A stretch of DNA of 15,344 nt from Saccoglossus kowalevskii (GCF_000003605.2 NW_003145299.1:111536-126879), one strand, 5' to 3'; positions 1 through 8,865 are shown, numbered from the stretch's first letter. A program made the numbers and translations. The notes: generated by a model not told the origin, from the sequence alone.

Positions 1-930
1 ATAACATATTGTATGGAATATATGATCTATTTTGGTACGCATTCGATTTGTGAAGTGACGTAGTCATCTTGGGTATTAATTCATGACATGCGCAGTGTGC
101 TGACTGTGTCAAGCCATTTTCGAATACACCGGGAAAATTGAAATTAATATCATCCATGGCATCGCATACTATATTCGTGCCTGTGTAAACTAAAAACTTG
201 TATTACTTAGAAGCGGGGGTACATGAATTTATAATATAAGTGGCGGCTATTTTAAAATTAAATATGGACGTCATTAGAGTGACGAAAAAACATTGGTTTT
301 CAGAATCACTGCATCACAAGCTATCAGAAAATCTCTAAAAATTACCAACAAAGACTGGAGTGTACAATAAAGGCATATCATGGGCATCTGACGAGACACG
401 TAATTAGACTACTTGATGATGTCACCAGCTCAGTATAGGGAAGTGAGCCAGAGAAAAAAAAATACCTTAGAAAAAGTCTACCTTTCCTTCCAGAGTACCT
501 GTAGAGAATACCTGTAATTTGGAAAACCCTTCACGGATTTCTAAGCATTGTCAGACACAGAGGTCAAAGCTGTGCATCCAGAGAAGCTAATATTAAGCTC
601 GCAAATGGCCCAGTATGTTTTGGAACAGTCACAGAAAGGACAAGAAATAAAACTCCACGAACTGAATATTATTACAGCTCGTAAATGAGTGGAACCCAAA
701 GATTTGAAATGTTTGAGCCAGGGTCAGAGACGCTCTCAGGCATGATGCAGAGACACTGTAGCAATAAAAGAATGAATGCATTTCATGTCATTACCAAGCA
801 ATCCACCACATACATTCCAGAGTTACCAACCTCGGAAAAGAACAGAGTTAAATTTTCTTTTAACTTGGTGATTACAATATCTATTTATCTATCTAGCTTC
901 ACTTTATTTGAAAGATGACAGTGTGTGTTT
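1..930. other. gene-free stretch with decayed sequence
   Basis: No convincing gene is visible here. The longest plus-strand open frame (685-918, 77 codons) has no recognisable domain and ends in a hydrophobic, AT-rich tail that looks like chance. Because a retrotransposon fragment follows directly at 931, part of this stretch may be the decayed upstream portion of the same element, but I could not identify any conserved reverse-transcriptase block in it. Confidence 0.5.
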
Positions 931-1092
931 CTGTTAGACGACACAGATGATGGATGATGTCATGCAATTGAATGCGTCCCTTCAACTGAAACCTTTTATA
1001 GAAGATCAATAAGCTGACTGCATTTGTGATTTGCAAAACTGGATAAAAAAAACTAAATCTCGATAAAACAGATACTATATGTTTAGACATGA
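931..1092 (+). pseudogene. decayed LINE-type reverse transcriptase fragment
   Basis: Read in two frames, this stretch resembles the part of non-LTR retrotransposon reverse transcriptases that runs from the catalytic DD to the thumb. At 934-948 the frame reads L-D-D-T-D, comparable to the Y-x-D-D-T-Q block of CR1/L2/Jockey-like elements. At about 1015-1060 another frame reads DCICDLQNWIKK, and after a shift in the A-rich run near 1045-1052 it continues KLNLDKTDTICLDM. This matches the family pattern C-I-x-D-I-x-x-W-M, then K-L-x-L-N-x-x-K-T-E. Stops and frame changes show that it is dead. The clade is an inference. No 5' or 3' end of the element is recognisable. Confidence 0.6.
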
Positions 1093-1099
1093 TTACAGT

Positions 1100-1469
1100 T
1101 TATTATATTTTTGGGTGGAGGCAACATTGAATATGAAAATACAGTCTAAAACTCAACAGGACCTTAACCCACCGTGAGGGCGCTTTCACGGCTATATTAA
1201 ATTACCAAAACGAGATTTCCTGACGTGACTGTATATTCAACAAGTAACTTGTTGAATCTTGATCTGTATATTTATATAAGAAACCCCAAACACAGGAGAT
1301 GGGAATCTGTCGCACTCATTTTCACACTGAAACTCTTTTCAGCAAAAAGTGGTTTAACCTGGTAACATGTAGATATGGGATAGTATAGTTGGATTTTTAT
1401 ATTTTTTGTTGATATTAGCAACAAATAAAACCCCAAAAATATATATATTTTTAGGTGAATGTGATTTTT
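1100..1469. other. gene-free AT-rich spacer
   Basis: No gene is seen between the reverse transcriptase fragment and the minisatellite. The stretch holds one perfect inverted repeat (1235-1257) and AT-rich low-complexity sequence around 1385-1460. The minus-strand open frame at 1272-1487 has no recognisable features and is probably fortuitous. Confidence 0.5.
1235..1257. repeat. perfect 11-bp inverted repeat
   Basis: ATTCAACAAGT (1235-1245) is followed by one A and then its exact reverse complement ACTTGTTGAAT (1247-1257). It may be a hairpin remnant or a palindromic binding site. No function can be assigned. Confidence 0.6.
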
Positions 1470-1915
1470 ATAGTACACTGCTGGCACTCACCACCTCTAC
1501 ATACATTTACAATGCACTGCTGGAACTCGCCACCTCCCATGTCATTTAAATATCCTTGCTGGCACTCGTCACTTTGAGCAACATGTATGGTAACTTGCTA
1601 GAATTCTCCGCCGACATTTACCTCTATCAACATTTACAGTATCTTGCTAGCACTATCGGCATTCACAGTATATTGCTGGCTCTTGCCACCTCCCATGTCA
1701 TTTGAGGGACCTTGCTCTCCACCTCGAGCAGCATTTACAGTACCTTGATGGAACTCGTCACCTCATGCAAAATTAACAGTACCACTTTCCACAACATTTA
1801 AGGGATCTTGCTGGCACTTGTAACCTCCAGCAACATGTATGGTAGCTTTTTTGCACTTGCTATCTCCACAGATATTTATGGCACATTGCTAGCACTCTCA
1901 AGGAACATTTACAGT
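1470..1915. repeat. diverged part of the 39-bp minisatellite
   Basis: The core words of the neighbouring minisatellite (TTGCTGGCACT, CTCGCCACCTCC, AACATTTACAGTA) recur here in degenerate form, with insertions, deletions and missing halves. Examples lie at 1478-1500, 1514-1530, 1556-1600, 1640-1690, 1710-1760 and 1805-1850. Spacing is irregular. This looks like the old edge of the array: units here have drifted and are no longer homogenised, in contrast to 1916-2344. Confidence 0.8.
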
Positions 1916-2370
1916 ATCTTGCTGGCACTTGCCACCTCCAGCAACATTCACAGTACCTTGCTGGCACTCGTCACCTCCAGCAACATTCACAGTACCTTGT
2001 TGGCACTCGCCACTTCCAGCAACATTTGCAGTACCTTGCTGGCACTCGCCATTTCCAGCAACATTTGCAGTACCTTGCTGGCACTCGCCACCTCCAGCAA
2101 CATTTACAGTACCTTGCTGGCACTCGCCACTTCCAGCAACATTTGCAGTACCTTGCTGGCACTCGCCACCTCCAGCAACATTTGCAGTACCTTGCTGGCA
2201 CTCGCCACCTCCAGCAACATTTGCAGTACCTTGCTGGCACTCGCCACTTCCAGCAACATTTGCAGTACCTTGTTGGCACTCGCCACCTCCAGCAACATTT
2301 GCAGTACCTTGCTGGCACTCTCCATCTCCAGTGACATGTACAGTACCTTGCTGACCCTTCCAACCTTCTG
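1916..2370. repeat. 39-bp minisatellite, 11 near-identical units
   Basis: Units start at 1916 and then every 39 bases (1955, 1994, 2033, 2072, 2111, 2150, 2189, 2228, 2267, 2306). A truncated, diverging copy follows from 2345. Each unit begins ACCTTGCTGGCACTCGCC and ends CATTTGCAGT. Units differ at a few sites only, such as CACC/CACT/CATT in the middle and TTTGC/TTCAC/TTTAC near the end. Because 39 is a multiple of 3, frames stay open through the array on both strands. The longest plus-strand frame (1808-2404) repeats SSNICSTLLALAT. Several frames being open at once is what an array of stop-free units gives, so I call it non-coding satellite DNA and not a gene. Confidence 0.95.
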
Positions 2371-3580
2371 TGACATAATCATCAGTGTTTCAATAGATGT
2401 TTAAAATCACTTTAATTGTTTTAGTATTATATGTACTGCTAAAGAAGTGAAGATGCTGTACGACTATTTCATTGAACACTATATTTTATTGCACACAGAA
2501 ACAATTGTCCTAATAAATGAGACATCTCAGTCACAGTACATAAGTTCCTGGCTAAGATTCATCATTGTATTCAGTTCCACGTGATTTGATTTGATTTTTT
2601 TATTTTTACAGCTGTACATCAGAATGTTCTCAAGTTCAATCAAGTTGTTTAGGTTCTAGAATTTGGGTTTTTTTCCTATCATGTCAGGATCATTCTGCCA
2701 ATCATAACCCTTTCTCGTGACATCATGGAGTGAGTGTTTCTCATCTGCAAGAACAATATATTCACATGGTGTTAGAATAATAACCATTGAATGTTAATTG
2801 TTGTGACTGCAGTACATGTTTGCTTTGATTTGACATAATATTTTCCAAGCAGTTTATTCGATATTATTTACAGAGTTTCTAATGGTCCACTCGTTAAGTT
2901 TACATGAAAGTTTTCGTTATTTGCTTTAATGAATCTTAAAAACTTCCGATCCACAGCTCCGCCATTCATTGGATATTGGACTGAAACTAAAATGCTAGTC
3001 ATCACATCATAAAAAAACACCACAATGATTACTTCATCAGTGCAATCTTACAAAACGCATTCATACAGTAACCAGCAAAAATTTGGTAAATCCAGTCAAA
3101 TCAAAATGGCACTGTGTACAATATCATCACTTCAATCAAGGTTACAGCAAGTCTAAAAAATATTGAGGCATCAATATGCATACTAGCGAATTTGCTAAAT
3201 GCTTGGGTTTTGTAACGCTGGACAGGACACGTGATAATAGAGCGTTGTGTCAGCAGTGTTTTTACACGTGATGTTTACATTATACCATGACCACGATCCT
3301 GACTCGACCTGACCTAGATCTGTTGGTGCCTGGTACAACAAAACCAAAACTATTCTGAAAAATCACGAGTCAATTACTACTGGGCATGCGTAGAACGCTT
3401 TTTAGTCACTGGAGTCAGCATTACACTGACGAGGAGATACAGCTAGTACATGTTTCCCAGCGATTTAAACACAAACTTTAGTCGTTGTATATATTGCCAT
3501 CCATAATGTTAGCTGCATAAAATAACATCCCCATAAGTAGCAGATGGTGTCTGCCATCTAGGGACGGTTTTCAGAACAAC
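2371..3580. other. gene-free intergenic stretch
   Basis: I see no open frame of note, no RNA gene and no clear mobile element. A T-rich run (about 2583-2612) ends in TTTTTACAG and could pass as a splice acceptor, but nothing coding follows it. Confidence 0.5.
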
Positions 3581-4560
3581 TACTATATAATTTCCGAAAT
3601 GCAGAAATTATATATATAACTTGGCAACGATGATTCTAAACCATGTGTCCCGCCCTCATCCACTTGTCGCCAGGCAACCAAACACAAACAGGCTATCAGA
3701 CCAATATTTCGGATCCGAAGTGGGCGAAGGGGGAGCATAAATTTGTCCTCACTGTATAAAAGGCACACACAGTCCAGAGAACAGTCCTCTCAATCCAAAT
3801 CAAGGGCAATGGATAAGTATTGTGTCGAACCAGCTCTAACCGTACCCACAAACACGCTAGCACAAATAATGAGACCTTAATAATTCTGAACAATAAACGG
3901 TATATTATCAAACAACGAGCAGTCATACAATACAAGATCAGTAAACTGCAAAACATCAGCAGCAACATTAATCATAAATCACAGCTACTACTACACAGTT
4001 GTGTCTGAAACAGCACTCAATGCACAAAAATATCTCTACAGTTCAGTGAAACAAGTAATCAAATGTCTCTTTCCAAATGCCACTGTACAAACTATCAGCC
4101 AGCACTATACCACGCTCTGCACCAGTACAGTCTCTACCAAGTGCGTGCAACTCCTTTAATATTATGGCAATAGTCTTAATGACGTCACAACACTTACTAA
4201 TCGCAATAACACGCAACGAAACAGAAAAATAACATTTCACAAGTTTAACAAAAAGTCAATTTGTGAAAGCTTATACACATCAAACCAAATCAGTGGAAAC
4301 CAGCAACCATGTTGTTGACATATTTTCCGTTCAACTTGAGCAAGTGTCCAAAATGCGCGCACTGGCGAACACAATTTTGGCGGCAAACAAACCACAAATC
4401 AAAAATGTAATGCTTGCACTCAAGATCCGACACGGACAATATCTCAGCACAACAACATTGAAACAATAATTAACCCAGGGAAACCAAAACAGGAGCGGTG
4501 GGGAAATAACCCAGGGAGAGAGTGATTTCGAGCTCGCTAATAAACGGTCATTACATTGCA
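3581..4560. other. no recognisable gene; scattered short open frames
   Basis: Short open frames occur on both strands (for example minus 3696-3968 and plus 4263-4469), but none shows a domain, a signal peptide with a plausible continuation, or conserved motifs. An 11-bp inverted repeat with a 9-nt loop lies at 3584-3614 (TATATAATTTC and GAAATTATATA). A TATA-like promoter candidate within this stretch is listed separately. Confidence 0.45.
3755..3811 (+). promoter_or_regulatory. candidate TATA-box core promoter
   Basis: TATAAAAGG at 3755-3763 is a near-ideal metazoan TATA box. About 30 bases downstream, CTCTCAATCC could hold a transcription start. An ATG at 3809-3811 has G at -3 and G at +4, a favourable start context, but its frame closes after 23 codons unless it is spliced. 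No recognisable gene follows, so this rests on motif match alone. Confidence 0.25.
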
Positions 4561-4564
4561 TCCA

Positions 4565-4945
4565 ACTCGTCGTCGACCTGAGTATCACTACAGTTTATTA
4601 TCGTGACAGATGTAATACTCGGTTATGGCGAAGTCGGCCTATCACACATGAATCAGACGGTTTACCTCGGAGTCTTCTTTCGATTTACTCGCTTACCAGC
4701 AAATCCCACGCCGTCTTGATCACTCGTCGATGTCCCAAGCTTACCGCACAACAGCAGGCAACCGATCGGGGTTACAACGTCAGCCTCGTGGTTTGTAGGA
4801 GCGCAACGTCTTTCAATCATGGAAAGTTCGTTTCACAGGATCCAAGACTCCCTCAGCCTCACAGCTGACCCCAGCGGCGACTCGGATGATTCCCCTTCTC
4901 TGCTACAAGTGTTCAGTCAGGAATCAATGCCGTTATTCGCCTGAT
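4565..4945. promoter_or_regulatory. CpG-richer patch, possible promoter or first-exon region
   Basis: CpG dinucleotides are noticeably denser here than in the surrounding AT-rich sequence (for instance six within 4681-4740), and base composition is closer to 50% GC. In many invertebrates such patches mark promoters and 5' exons. The patch contains the well-contexted ORF at 4819-4944 and ends just before the 16-bp minisatellite. It may instead reflect TE-derived sequence. Confidence 0.35.
4819..4944 (+). CDS. hypothetical short ORF or candidate first coding exon
   Basis: A 41-codon frame starts at an ATG with A at -3 and G at +4. The peptide begins MESSFHRIQDSLSL, continues through an acidic, serine-rich stretch (DPSGDSDDSPS, about residues 17-27) and ends SQESMPLFA before TGA. 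It is unlike the AT-biased chance frames nearby: it uses GC-ending codons (CTC, GAC, AGC) and lies in the CpG-richer patch. An acidic, Ser-rich start is typical of regulatory protein N-termini, but I do not recognise the family. It could be a complete micropeptide, an upstream ORF, or an exon leaving at a GT such as CTACAA|GTGTTC near 4901-4912. No partner exon was found. Confidence 0.3.
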   Translation: MESSFHRIQDSLSLTADPSGDSDDSPSLLQVFSQESMPLFA

Positions 4946-5014
4946 TTAGATGAATCTTCACCCCGCTCACTTTAACAAAGTTCAGATTTTCTGGCCATTT
5001 TGCTGGGGTGTTAT

Positions 5015-5093
5015 AGAAAACGACCATGGAAAACGAAGACCCTGGAAAACGAAGACCATGGAAAACGAAGACCATGGAAAACGAAGACCCTGG
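5015..5093. repeat. 16-bp minisatellite, block 1 (5 units)
   Basis: The unit TGGAAAACGAAGACCC (or ...GACCA) repeats exactly every 16 bases, with TGG at 5027, 5043, 5059, 5075 and 5091. A partial unit precedes it (GAAAACGACC from 5017). Two unit types alternate irregularly: ACCATGG and ACCCTGG. Confidence 0.95.
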
Positions 5094-5162
5094 AATGTTC
5101 CTATGACGCCAATGATACACGAATTCGCCCAATATCGGGCATTTACTTTCATTGTGAACTAA
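5091..5162. repeat. 72-bp duplicated flank, copy 1
   Basis: This stretch begins TGGAATGTTCCTATGACGC, contains CAATATCGGGC and ends GTGAACTAA. It recurs at 5420-5491 with a single difference (C versus A in ACGCCAATG/ACGCAAATG). Both copies directly follow a 16-bp repeat block, so repeat block plus flank appear to have been duplicated as one module, 329 bases apart. Confidence 0.9.
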
Positions 5163-5227
5163 CTTCCCGTACGAAATTCTTCATAATAAATTAAACTAAC
5201 TATTTTTAATTGTGAAATTACAACGTA

Positions 5228-5422
5228 TGGAAAACGAAGACCCTGGAAAACGAAGACTCTGGAAAACGAAGACCCTGGAAAACGAAGACCCTGGAAAACG
5301 AAGACCATGGAAAACGAAGACCCTGGAAAACGAAGACCATGGAAAACGAAGACCCTGGAAAACGAAGATCCTGGAAAACGAAGACCATGGAAAAAGAAGA
5401 CCATGGAAAACGAAGACCCTGG
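5228..5422. repeat. 16-bp minisatellite, block 2 (13 units)
   Basis: Thirteen TGG-anchored units keep perfect 16-base register from 5228 to 5420, with no indel. The variable position gives TATGG, CCCTGG, CTCTGG, CCATGG or TCCTGG, and one unit has AAAAAGAAG in place of AAAACGAAG. Because 16 is not a multiple of 3, each unit shifts frame and three units (48 bp) encode a 16-residue peptide repeat (ENEDPGKRRPWKTKTL). All three frames give the same repeating peptide in rotated register. These frames are a by-product of the repeat and are not called as genes. Confidence 0.95.
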
Positions 5423-5491
5423 AATGTTCCTATGACGCAAATGATACACGAATTCGCCCAATATCGGGCATTTACTTTCATTGTGAACTAA
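5420..5491. repeat. 72-bp duplicated flank, copy 2
   Basis: Second copy of the 72-bp segment at 5091-5162, differing at one base. After it, copy 1 is followed by CTTCCCG, while copy 2 runs directly into inverted 16-bp units. The two modules therefore diverge exactly at this edge. Confidence 0.9.
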
Positions 5492-5531
5492 GGGTCTTAG
5501 GTCTTCGTTTTCCAGGGTCTTCGTTTTCCAT
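5491..5531 (-). repeat. 16-bp minisatellite, inverted block
   Basis: GTCTTCGTTTTCCAGG units run here as the reverse complement of the blocks at 5015-5093 and 5228-5422. TCCA anchors at 5511 and 5527 are 16 bases apart, with a partial, slightly rearranged unit at 5492-5510. Direct and inverted units within 70 bases of one another could form a hairpin. Confidence 0.85.
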
Positions 5532-7244
5532 ACACCCCATTTTGCTGTCCTGTTTCCAGCGCGTTCCTTCAACCAATCCGACAACTCGTCTCTCCAGGAC
5601 AAAGGTCGGTCACTCTCAATTAGCATAAAAAACTCCAAATTTAGGAAAGACATCCCCAACCCGTGTCTCGCTCCTGTACACGGTGAATTTCAACAGTCTA
5701 AAATAAGCCACATACCATGGCATCGGGCAAACACCATGGAAACCAGTTTCCACACAAATACTAATCCAAAAAGTGATCCACACTCGGTCAATAAACCGGT
5801 AATCACTTAAATACTGCATAATAGTACACTCAGTTACCTAGTCAACGCTAATACTACGTGTGACACATGTTCCTCCTGTCAAAAGCTCCAGTTGGCATTC
5901 ATGCAATGATTTCACCAAAAAACATTTACATTAAAAGCCTTCGCTGTAGGTATACACTGGGAATCTGCTTATGAGCAAATAAAAACAGTATTTACGGCAC
6001 TGTTATGTAACAATGATTATTTTTCATCTCTGCACTCAAATCTAACCAGGTTTTCAATAACATATCAACCAGCGCTAAAGCAATTATTATAAATTTGATA
6101 TATAATCAGTAGTATGATATTCATATTCACAAATTGTAAAAATGGGCGGGTTTCCGGCCTCCTAAGACTGAAAAACAAAGGTTTACTGGAGCTGTCCATG
6201 GAAGTATTGCCATGATAGACATTGTGACGCCTTGTTTTATAGTCAGAATGGGGGGGGGGGGTTAACGTTAACATTACCTGAACTAAAAGTAATATATATG
6301 TATATATAAATAGGATGGGGTTGGGCATATAATAATCTGTTTCATGATTCATTCAACACAGCGGTTAGCACGGACCACGTGTTATTTTCCCAAACGCAGT
6401 CTCAGAACGGATTAGTGTCATCAGTAGGATAGCACAGTCTGTAGCCAATACGTGCTGTTTCTATGTCACTCACAGATAGGTTCTACCAGGATACACATTG
6501 CAAATTTAGAGGTTAGTAAGTTGCTATATATATTCATGGATTTATAGTTGACTGTTTTATATATACATTTATATTGATAAATAAATTTATATTGATATCG
6601 CCAGTTTGTGTTACTTACTGTAAGATAAGCAGTATGTGGGACTGATATTTATTATGGATGTACTAAATTATTATTATCTGTTAACGTTCTAAATCCCGGT
6701 AGTTTATACGCCATTTGTAGATTAGCAGGACTAGCCGTACTATAACGTGTGACCATATGATATAAGTGAGTTCATTTATTCCTTCGGGAGATGACTATTC
6801 GGCCACACGGGAAACATTGCCGTCTGTGACCATACACATTGAATAATAAACTGCTATCAATTACGGTAGTTGTTTTCATATAGCCTCAATGTCAATGTAA
6901 TTACACTTCAATGATGGTAGTGGCTCTGGTTGATTGTAATGAATAGTCACTGGTTCAAACTAGCCAACTGCGTATAGCGCTTAGCCAGCTCGCCTATGAC
7001 GTGTTTAGAGCGTGTCAAACTAAAACAGACGGTCGATGTAGAAAGAATTAAATAACATGAGTTATTATTGTTTGTACTGACCAACTTGGCTTGAACGCGA
7101 TTTGCATCTTAGGTAGTCCGCCAGATATAGTTAGTGTCGTATGCAGCGACGCCCATAATGCGGTGATTATATAGCCAAAACATAAATTTTCACCACAACC
7201 GTTGAAGGGATTAAACAGTACTTCATTTACATGGCAGGACTGTG
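5532..7244. other. gene-free region upstream of the NXPE-like gene
   Basis: No supported gene is present. Visible items are CCATTTTGCTG at 5536-5546, echoing 4994-5004 on the other side of the minisatellite; a 12-base poly-G run at 6250-6261 overlapping a 12-bp palindrome (6261-6272); a small AT-rich duplication (ATTTATATTGATA at 6567 and 6585); and short fortuitous frames. The promoter and 5' UTR of the gene starting at 7245 should lie at the right end of this stretch, but no TATA box stands out there. Confidence 0.45.
6250..6272. repeat. poly-G tract abutting a 12-bp palindrome
   Basis: Twelve G residues (6250-6261) run into GTTAACGTTAAC (6261-6272), which is its own reverse complement. 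Such G runs are slippage-prone. No function can be inferred. Confidence 0.6.
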
Positions 7245-7328
7245 ATGAAGATATCAAAGTGGATTAATTGTAAAGGACTATGGCTGGTTGTTGTTGGCTG
7301 GTGTTTAGGACAACTCACATGTCAGAAG
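7245..7328 (+). CDS. candidate exon 1 of the NXPE-like gene: signal peptide
   Basis: I chose the ATG at 7245 over the in-frame GTG three bases upstream. The 28 codons encode MKISKWINCKGLWLVVVGW followed by CLGQLTCQK. This has the shape of a signal peptide: a basic n-region (Lys2, Lys5, Lys10), a hydrophobic core at about residues 12-23, and a small polar end near Thr25-Gln27. The exon closes on CAG AAG with donor GTAATC in phase 0, matching the phase-0 acceptor at 10491. An NXPE protein needs such an ER-targeting start, and exon 2 has none. It might also act as a membrane anchor. The frame stays open past the donor to 7505, but the continuation is not protein-like. Confidence 0.5.
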
Positions 7329-7825
7329 GTAATCGCCGTCTATATTGATCTGTGTGTTTGGTACCTTGTATTGTCTTACACCGTTTTCGATTATATCAAA
7401 GCAGACCACAGTGAGTGTAACGAACAATTGCTGCTTATTCACACAAATTGCGTTTTTTTTTATATACACACTTGTATTTTACCTTTGAAGAATCCCTACA
7501 CTTAACAAATCTTGAGATCTACGCTCGAGATAGCGAGAGTATTATTTGCACTGGCAATTAACGTTTTTTTCAATTTATTTCTTAATTGATGGAGTGTATA
7601 CAATGAAATGTTTATTCACCACAACTGGTAATATGTTGTTCACATAAGTACGAACAGTCAAAATAATGAACAGCAAAGAGTGCCAGTATTATACCTGAAA
7701 AAGTTAAGAAAATGTTTGACAGTTTATAGACTTTTTTCGGTACTGGTTACTAGCTATTGGGAAAACGACAATTAATATATGTACTTGAATTATTAGTGTC
7801 TTCATCAGTATAAATTATAGGTTTG

Positions 7826-7964
7826 CCAAGTAAACTATCCACTATCAGGTGACAACATAGGTTAACCAAGTCTGTACACTATCAGGTGACAACATAGGTT
7901 AACCAAGTCTGTACACTATCAGGTGACAACATAGGTTAACCAAGTAAACTGTACACTATCAAAA
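7826..7964. repeat. 37-bp tandem repeat, about 3.5 copies
   Basis: The unit starts CCAAGTCTGTACACTATCAG and ends ATAGGTTAA. Copies begin at 7826 (40 bases, with a TAAACTATCC variant), 7866, 7903 and 7940 (partial, again with TAAACT). The outer copies carry TAAACT where the two inner copies carry TCTGTA, so the inner pair are the most recent duplicates. Confidence 0.9.
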
Positions 7965-8052
7965 TACTATGAAGGTTGTAGTGTTTAATTAATTATGCCA
8001 CTTTAACAATGCAAAATTTCTCGTACTTATCTAGGTTCTACCTTTCCTTCTC

Positions 8053-8069
8053 GTGTAAATTATTTACAC
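8053..8069. repeat. short perfect inverted repeat
   Basis: GTGTAAAT (8053-8060) and ATTTACAC (8062-8069) pair perfectly around a single T. The loop is too tight for a good hairpin, so it is better seen as a palindromic site. No function is assigned. Confidence 0.5.
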
Positions 8070-8110
8070 ACTTTCCCTTACATCACTACGTCTGTAAATC
8101 ATATATTAAC

Positions 8111-8166
8111 TGTTAAATATATCACACCTGCAAAATATAACCAAAATTATATTGGTATATTTAACA
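8111..8166. repeat. AT-rich foldback of 56 bases
   Basis: TGTTAAATATA (8111-8121) and TATATTTAACA (8156-8166) are exact reverse complements. Inside them ACCAA and TTGGT form a second stem. This could be the remnant of a very small foldback element, but AT-rich sequence produces such pairings easily. Confidence 0.5.
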
Positions 8167-8837
8167 ATAATATACAATAATCCAACAGTATGGTCCGAAC
8201 AATCACATTGAAATTACCCACTGATTTCATATCAAGCGTAATTTTAACCTCATCTAAAGCGTGCCAATAGCAAAATTTGAATACATTTTCGAACATCAAT
8301 ACAATCATTTTTTTGAAATCGCTTTAACACACAGTAAAACAAAATTTACTCAATATATTATGGGCAGCATTCTATGCAATCTGGCTCAAGGTGTTAAATA
8401 AGTCATTGTCACACACACAACTGAATGAATTATATGTCAATTGTTTGAAATGTTTTAACAATATTAACATTCAATAATAATGATACACAAGTTTTTCACA
8501 CCGAGCAAATAATTGAGATATAAAATGAAATATAATCATCAATTTTTCCCACAACATACACAGAGAATTTGGTATCCCATCCCAATAATGAAGATTTTAA
8601 CAAATGAATCCCCTGGTGGGCAGCACACCATACATCGCACTTTGAAGTAACAATGTTTAGAAGAAGTAAAAACGTTCCAATACCTCAGTTCAACGCTAAA
8701 AGAAGATGTTACTTAACATGAAATTACGAAGAGGCTTGCGATTGCCATAAACCAGCTTGCAAAACTGGACAAAATTTGGAAATCAAGCTCAATAAATACT
8801 TCAATAAAAATCAAATTGCTTAAAGGGGAACCGATAC

Positions 8838-8865
8838 TATAAATAAGGGTCACGATGGCCATCGT
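8838..8865 (+). promoter_or_regulatory. TATAAATA motif next to a 14-bp palindrome
   Basis: TATAAATA (8838-8845) matches the TATA-box consensus. Six bases on lies ACGATGGCCATCGT (8852-8865), a perfect palindrome. Downstream sequence has TGCTAATCCG, which contains the TAATCC core of Otx/Pitx-type homeodomain sites. The stretch is locally less AT-rich. It could be an intronic regulatory element or alternative promoter; the support is motif-level only. Confidence 0.2.

Noticed and set aside
685-918. 77-codon plus frame as a gene
   Set aside because: No domain or good start context; the tail is AT-driven. Possibly part of decayed element sequence.
1470-2370. CRISPR array
   Set aside because: Units are contiguous with no unique spacers, no cas genes are present, and the sequence is eukaryotic.
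1808-2404. 198-codon plus frame, plus overlapping frames at 1929-2354, 1971-2363, 2026-2334 and 2104-2382, as genes
   Set aside because: All are readings of the same stop-free 39-bp tandem unit on both strands; no start context, domain or flanking exon supports translation.
3696-3968. 90-codon minus frame with a hydrophobic N-terminus
   Set aside because: Leu/Ile/Cys-rich reading of AT-rich DNA; no conserved motif, and no partner exon was recognised.
5159-5659. 166-codon minus frame and 138-codon plus frame across the 16-bp array
   Set aside because: The peptide repeats arise from the period-16 unit in every frame. The non-repeat end of the minus frame is not recognisable as a known protein.
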